Shown here piece by piece: positions 63,425-64,000 of a stretch of DNA of 64,000 nt. Position 1 is the stretch's first letter. The number at the start of each line of letters is the position of its first letter. Where the stretch lies: the NCBI GenBank assembly GCA_035459025.1, contig DATHYT010000045.1, positions 18,317 to 82,316 on the forward strand, written 5' to 3'. The notes beneath the pieces are model-generated. The model was not told where the DNA came from, ran no database searches, and saw only the letters and a program-made list of their open reading frames with translations. Source of the stretch: JAABQT01 sp035459025 (GTDB taxonomy: Bacteria > Pseudomonadota > Gammaproteobacteria > Burkholderiales > SG8-39). The position numbers and the translations under genes were made by a program.

Positions 63425-64000
63425 CACGAGCACCAGCCCCTGCCCCGTCGGCAGCTCGAGCACCTGGCGGCCGCGGGCGGCGAAGAACGGGTCTTCGGCG
63501 AGTTTCTGCGCGCGGTAGCCGCGCCAGCCGTAGTCGTCGAGCACGATCGCGGCGCCGGGCGACAGGCGCTCCCAGAAGAACTCCAGCGCGGCCAGCTCGG
63601 CGGCGGCGGAGTTCATGTCGATGTGCATGAACGCCACTTTCTCGGGCGCGCGTTCATGCAGCACATCGGGCACCCGGCCCCGGACGACGTGCACGTTGCG
63701 GTAGCCCGCGAAGCGCTGCACCACTCCCTCGTACAGGCCGGGCTGCTCGAAGTCCGGCGAGTTCTGGTGCCCGGGATTGAGCTGGTCGGGCGGGATCCCG
63801 CTAAAGGTGTCATAGAGGTACCACTGCTTGTCGACGCTGCCGAAGTCGAGGTAGCGCGCCGCGACCGCGCTGCAAAAGCCCTGGAACACGCCGCACTCCA
63901 CGAAGTCGCCTTCGACGCGCAGGCTGTTGAGCGCGTTCCAGCACAGCACGTGCAGGCGCCAGATCAGGGTGCGCTCGACCGGGTTCGAGACGCTGCCGTC
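63422..64000 (-). CDS. TylF/MycF-type SAM-dependent methyltransferase, 5' end cut by window
   Basis: The C-terminal 192 residues of a class I methyltransferase related to macrocin O-methyltransferase (TylF). SAM-binding VEGDFVECGVFQGFCSAVAARYL, acidic loop YLYDTFSGIP, metal/catalytic region FMHIDMNSAAAELAAL and VLDDYGW. The frame is open to the last base of the window, so the start lies outside. The target is unknown; relatives methylate sugars of glycans and antibiotics. The TAA stop is formed by the end of a REP-like repeat. Confidence 0.85.
   Translation of the reverse strand, partial: DGSVSNPVERTLIWRLHVLCWNALNSLRVEGDFVECGVFQGFCSAVAARYLDFGSVDKQWYLYDTFSGIPPDQLNPGHQNSPDFEQPGLYEGVVQRFAGYRNVHVVRGRVPDVLHERAPEKVAFMHIDMNSAAAELAALEFFWERLSPGAAIVLDDYGWRGYRAQKLAEDPFFAARGRQVLELPTGQGLVLV

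Overview
The window is GC-rich, densely packed chromosomal DNA from a betaproteobacterium, probably Burkholderiales or a near relative and plausibly an environmental or metagenome-assembled genome. This is an inference from gene content: a Bug/TctC tripartite tricarboxylate transporter, a double-length UvrA, an NfeD-slipin pair, a form-II CoxL-like oxidoreductase, a CaiB/BaiF CoA-transferase and a DUF3300 protein. No rRNA, tRNA, CRISPR array, integrase or intact transposase gene was seen. Almost all of the sequence is coding and no gap between genes exceeds 300 bases.

Layout. 1-7.8 kb: GGDEF-EAL protein (cut by the window edge), quinone oxidoreductase-like enzyme, glnS, an orphan ParB-like protein, an MFS carrier and a DegQ/HtrA protease. 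7.9-14.5 kb: outer-membrane barrel, cold-shock protein with a clear promoter and terminator, two small unknown proteins, an SRAP protein, GDPD, rhomboid, DUF3300 protein and an EamA exporter. 14.5-24.2 kb: ferritin-like diiron protein with enoyl-CoA hydratase, tctCBA, and the giant NAD-glutamate dehydrogenase. 24.2-38.2 kb: ettA overlapping an orphan CoxL-like gene, 3-hydroxyisobutyrate-dehydrogenase-type enzyme, YciI, PQQ sugar dehydrogenase, Mut7-C RNase, PRISE-type reductase, CaiB, slipin and NfeD, and a degenerate cyclase/TPR protein. 38.3-46.2 kb: 1836-residue UvrA, EamA, rhlE. 46.3-64 kb: pepN, an ArsB/SLC13-type carrier, YcgR, NnrU, a LtnD-type dehydrogenase, thioesterase, type-II NADH dehydrogenase, ROK kinase, GMC oxidoreductase, DUF547, TonB-like lipoprotein, htpX, argC, EamA, MFS, fbp and a TylF-type methyltransferase (cut by the window edge).

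The most unusual content is not a gene. A family of palindromic REP-like elements (core GGGACAGACCTCATTT) occurs three times. Twice it fills the space between convergent genes and supplies the stop codon of each of the four flanking genes. Once it sits in frame at the linker between the two halves of the doubled UvrA. A second hairpin family (loop AAGANTNAC, arms differing but still paired) occurs once inside uvrA and once inside the REP-bounded 201-bp block at 63.2-63.4 kb. A third palindrome sits near the UvrA C-terminus. One gene therefore carries three different palindromes in frame.

The genome is strongly compacted. Five of thirteen tail-to-tail gene pairs share a CTAG or CTAA tetranucleotide as overlapping stops. 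Many start codons lie 6-7 bases after a -10-like hexamer, which suggests leaderless transcription. rhlE is the opposite case: it has a long leader, a Shine-Dalgarno sequence that can pair with an upstream anti-SD, and an apparent AUU start codon, which together suggest translational control.
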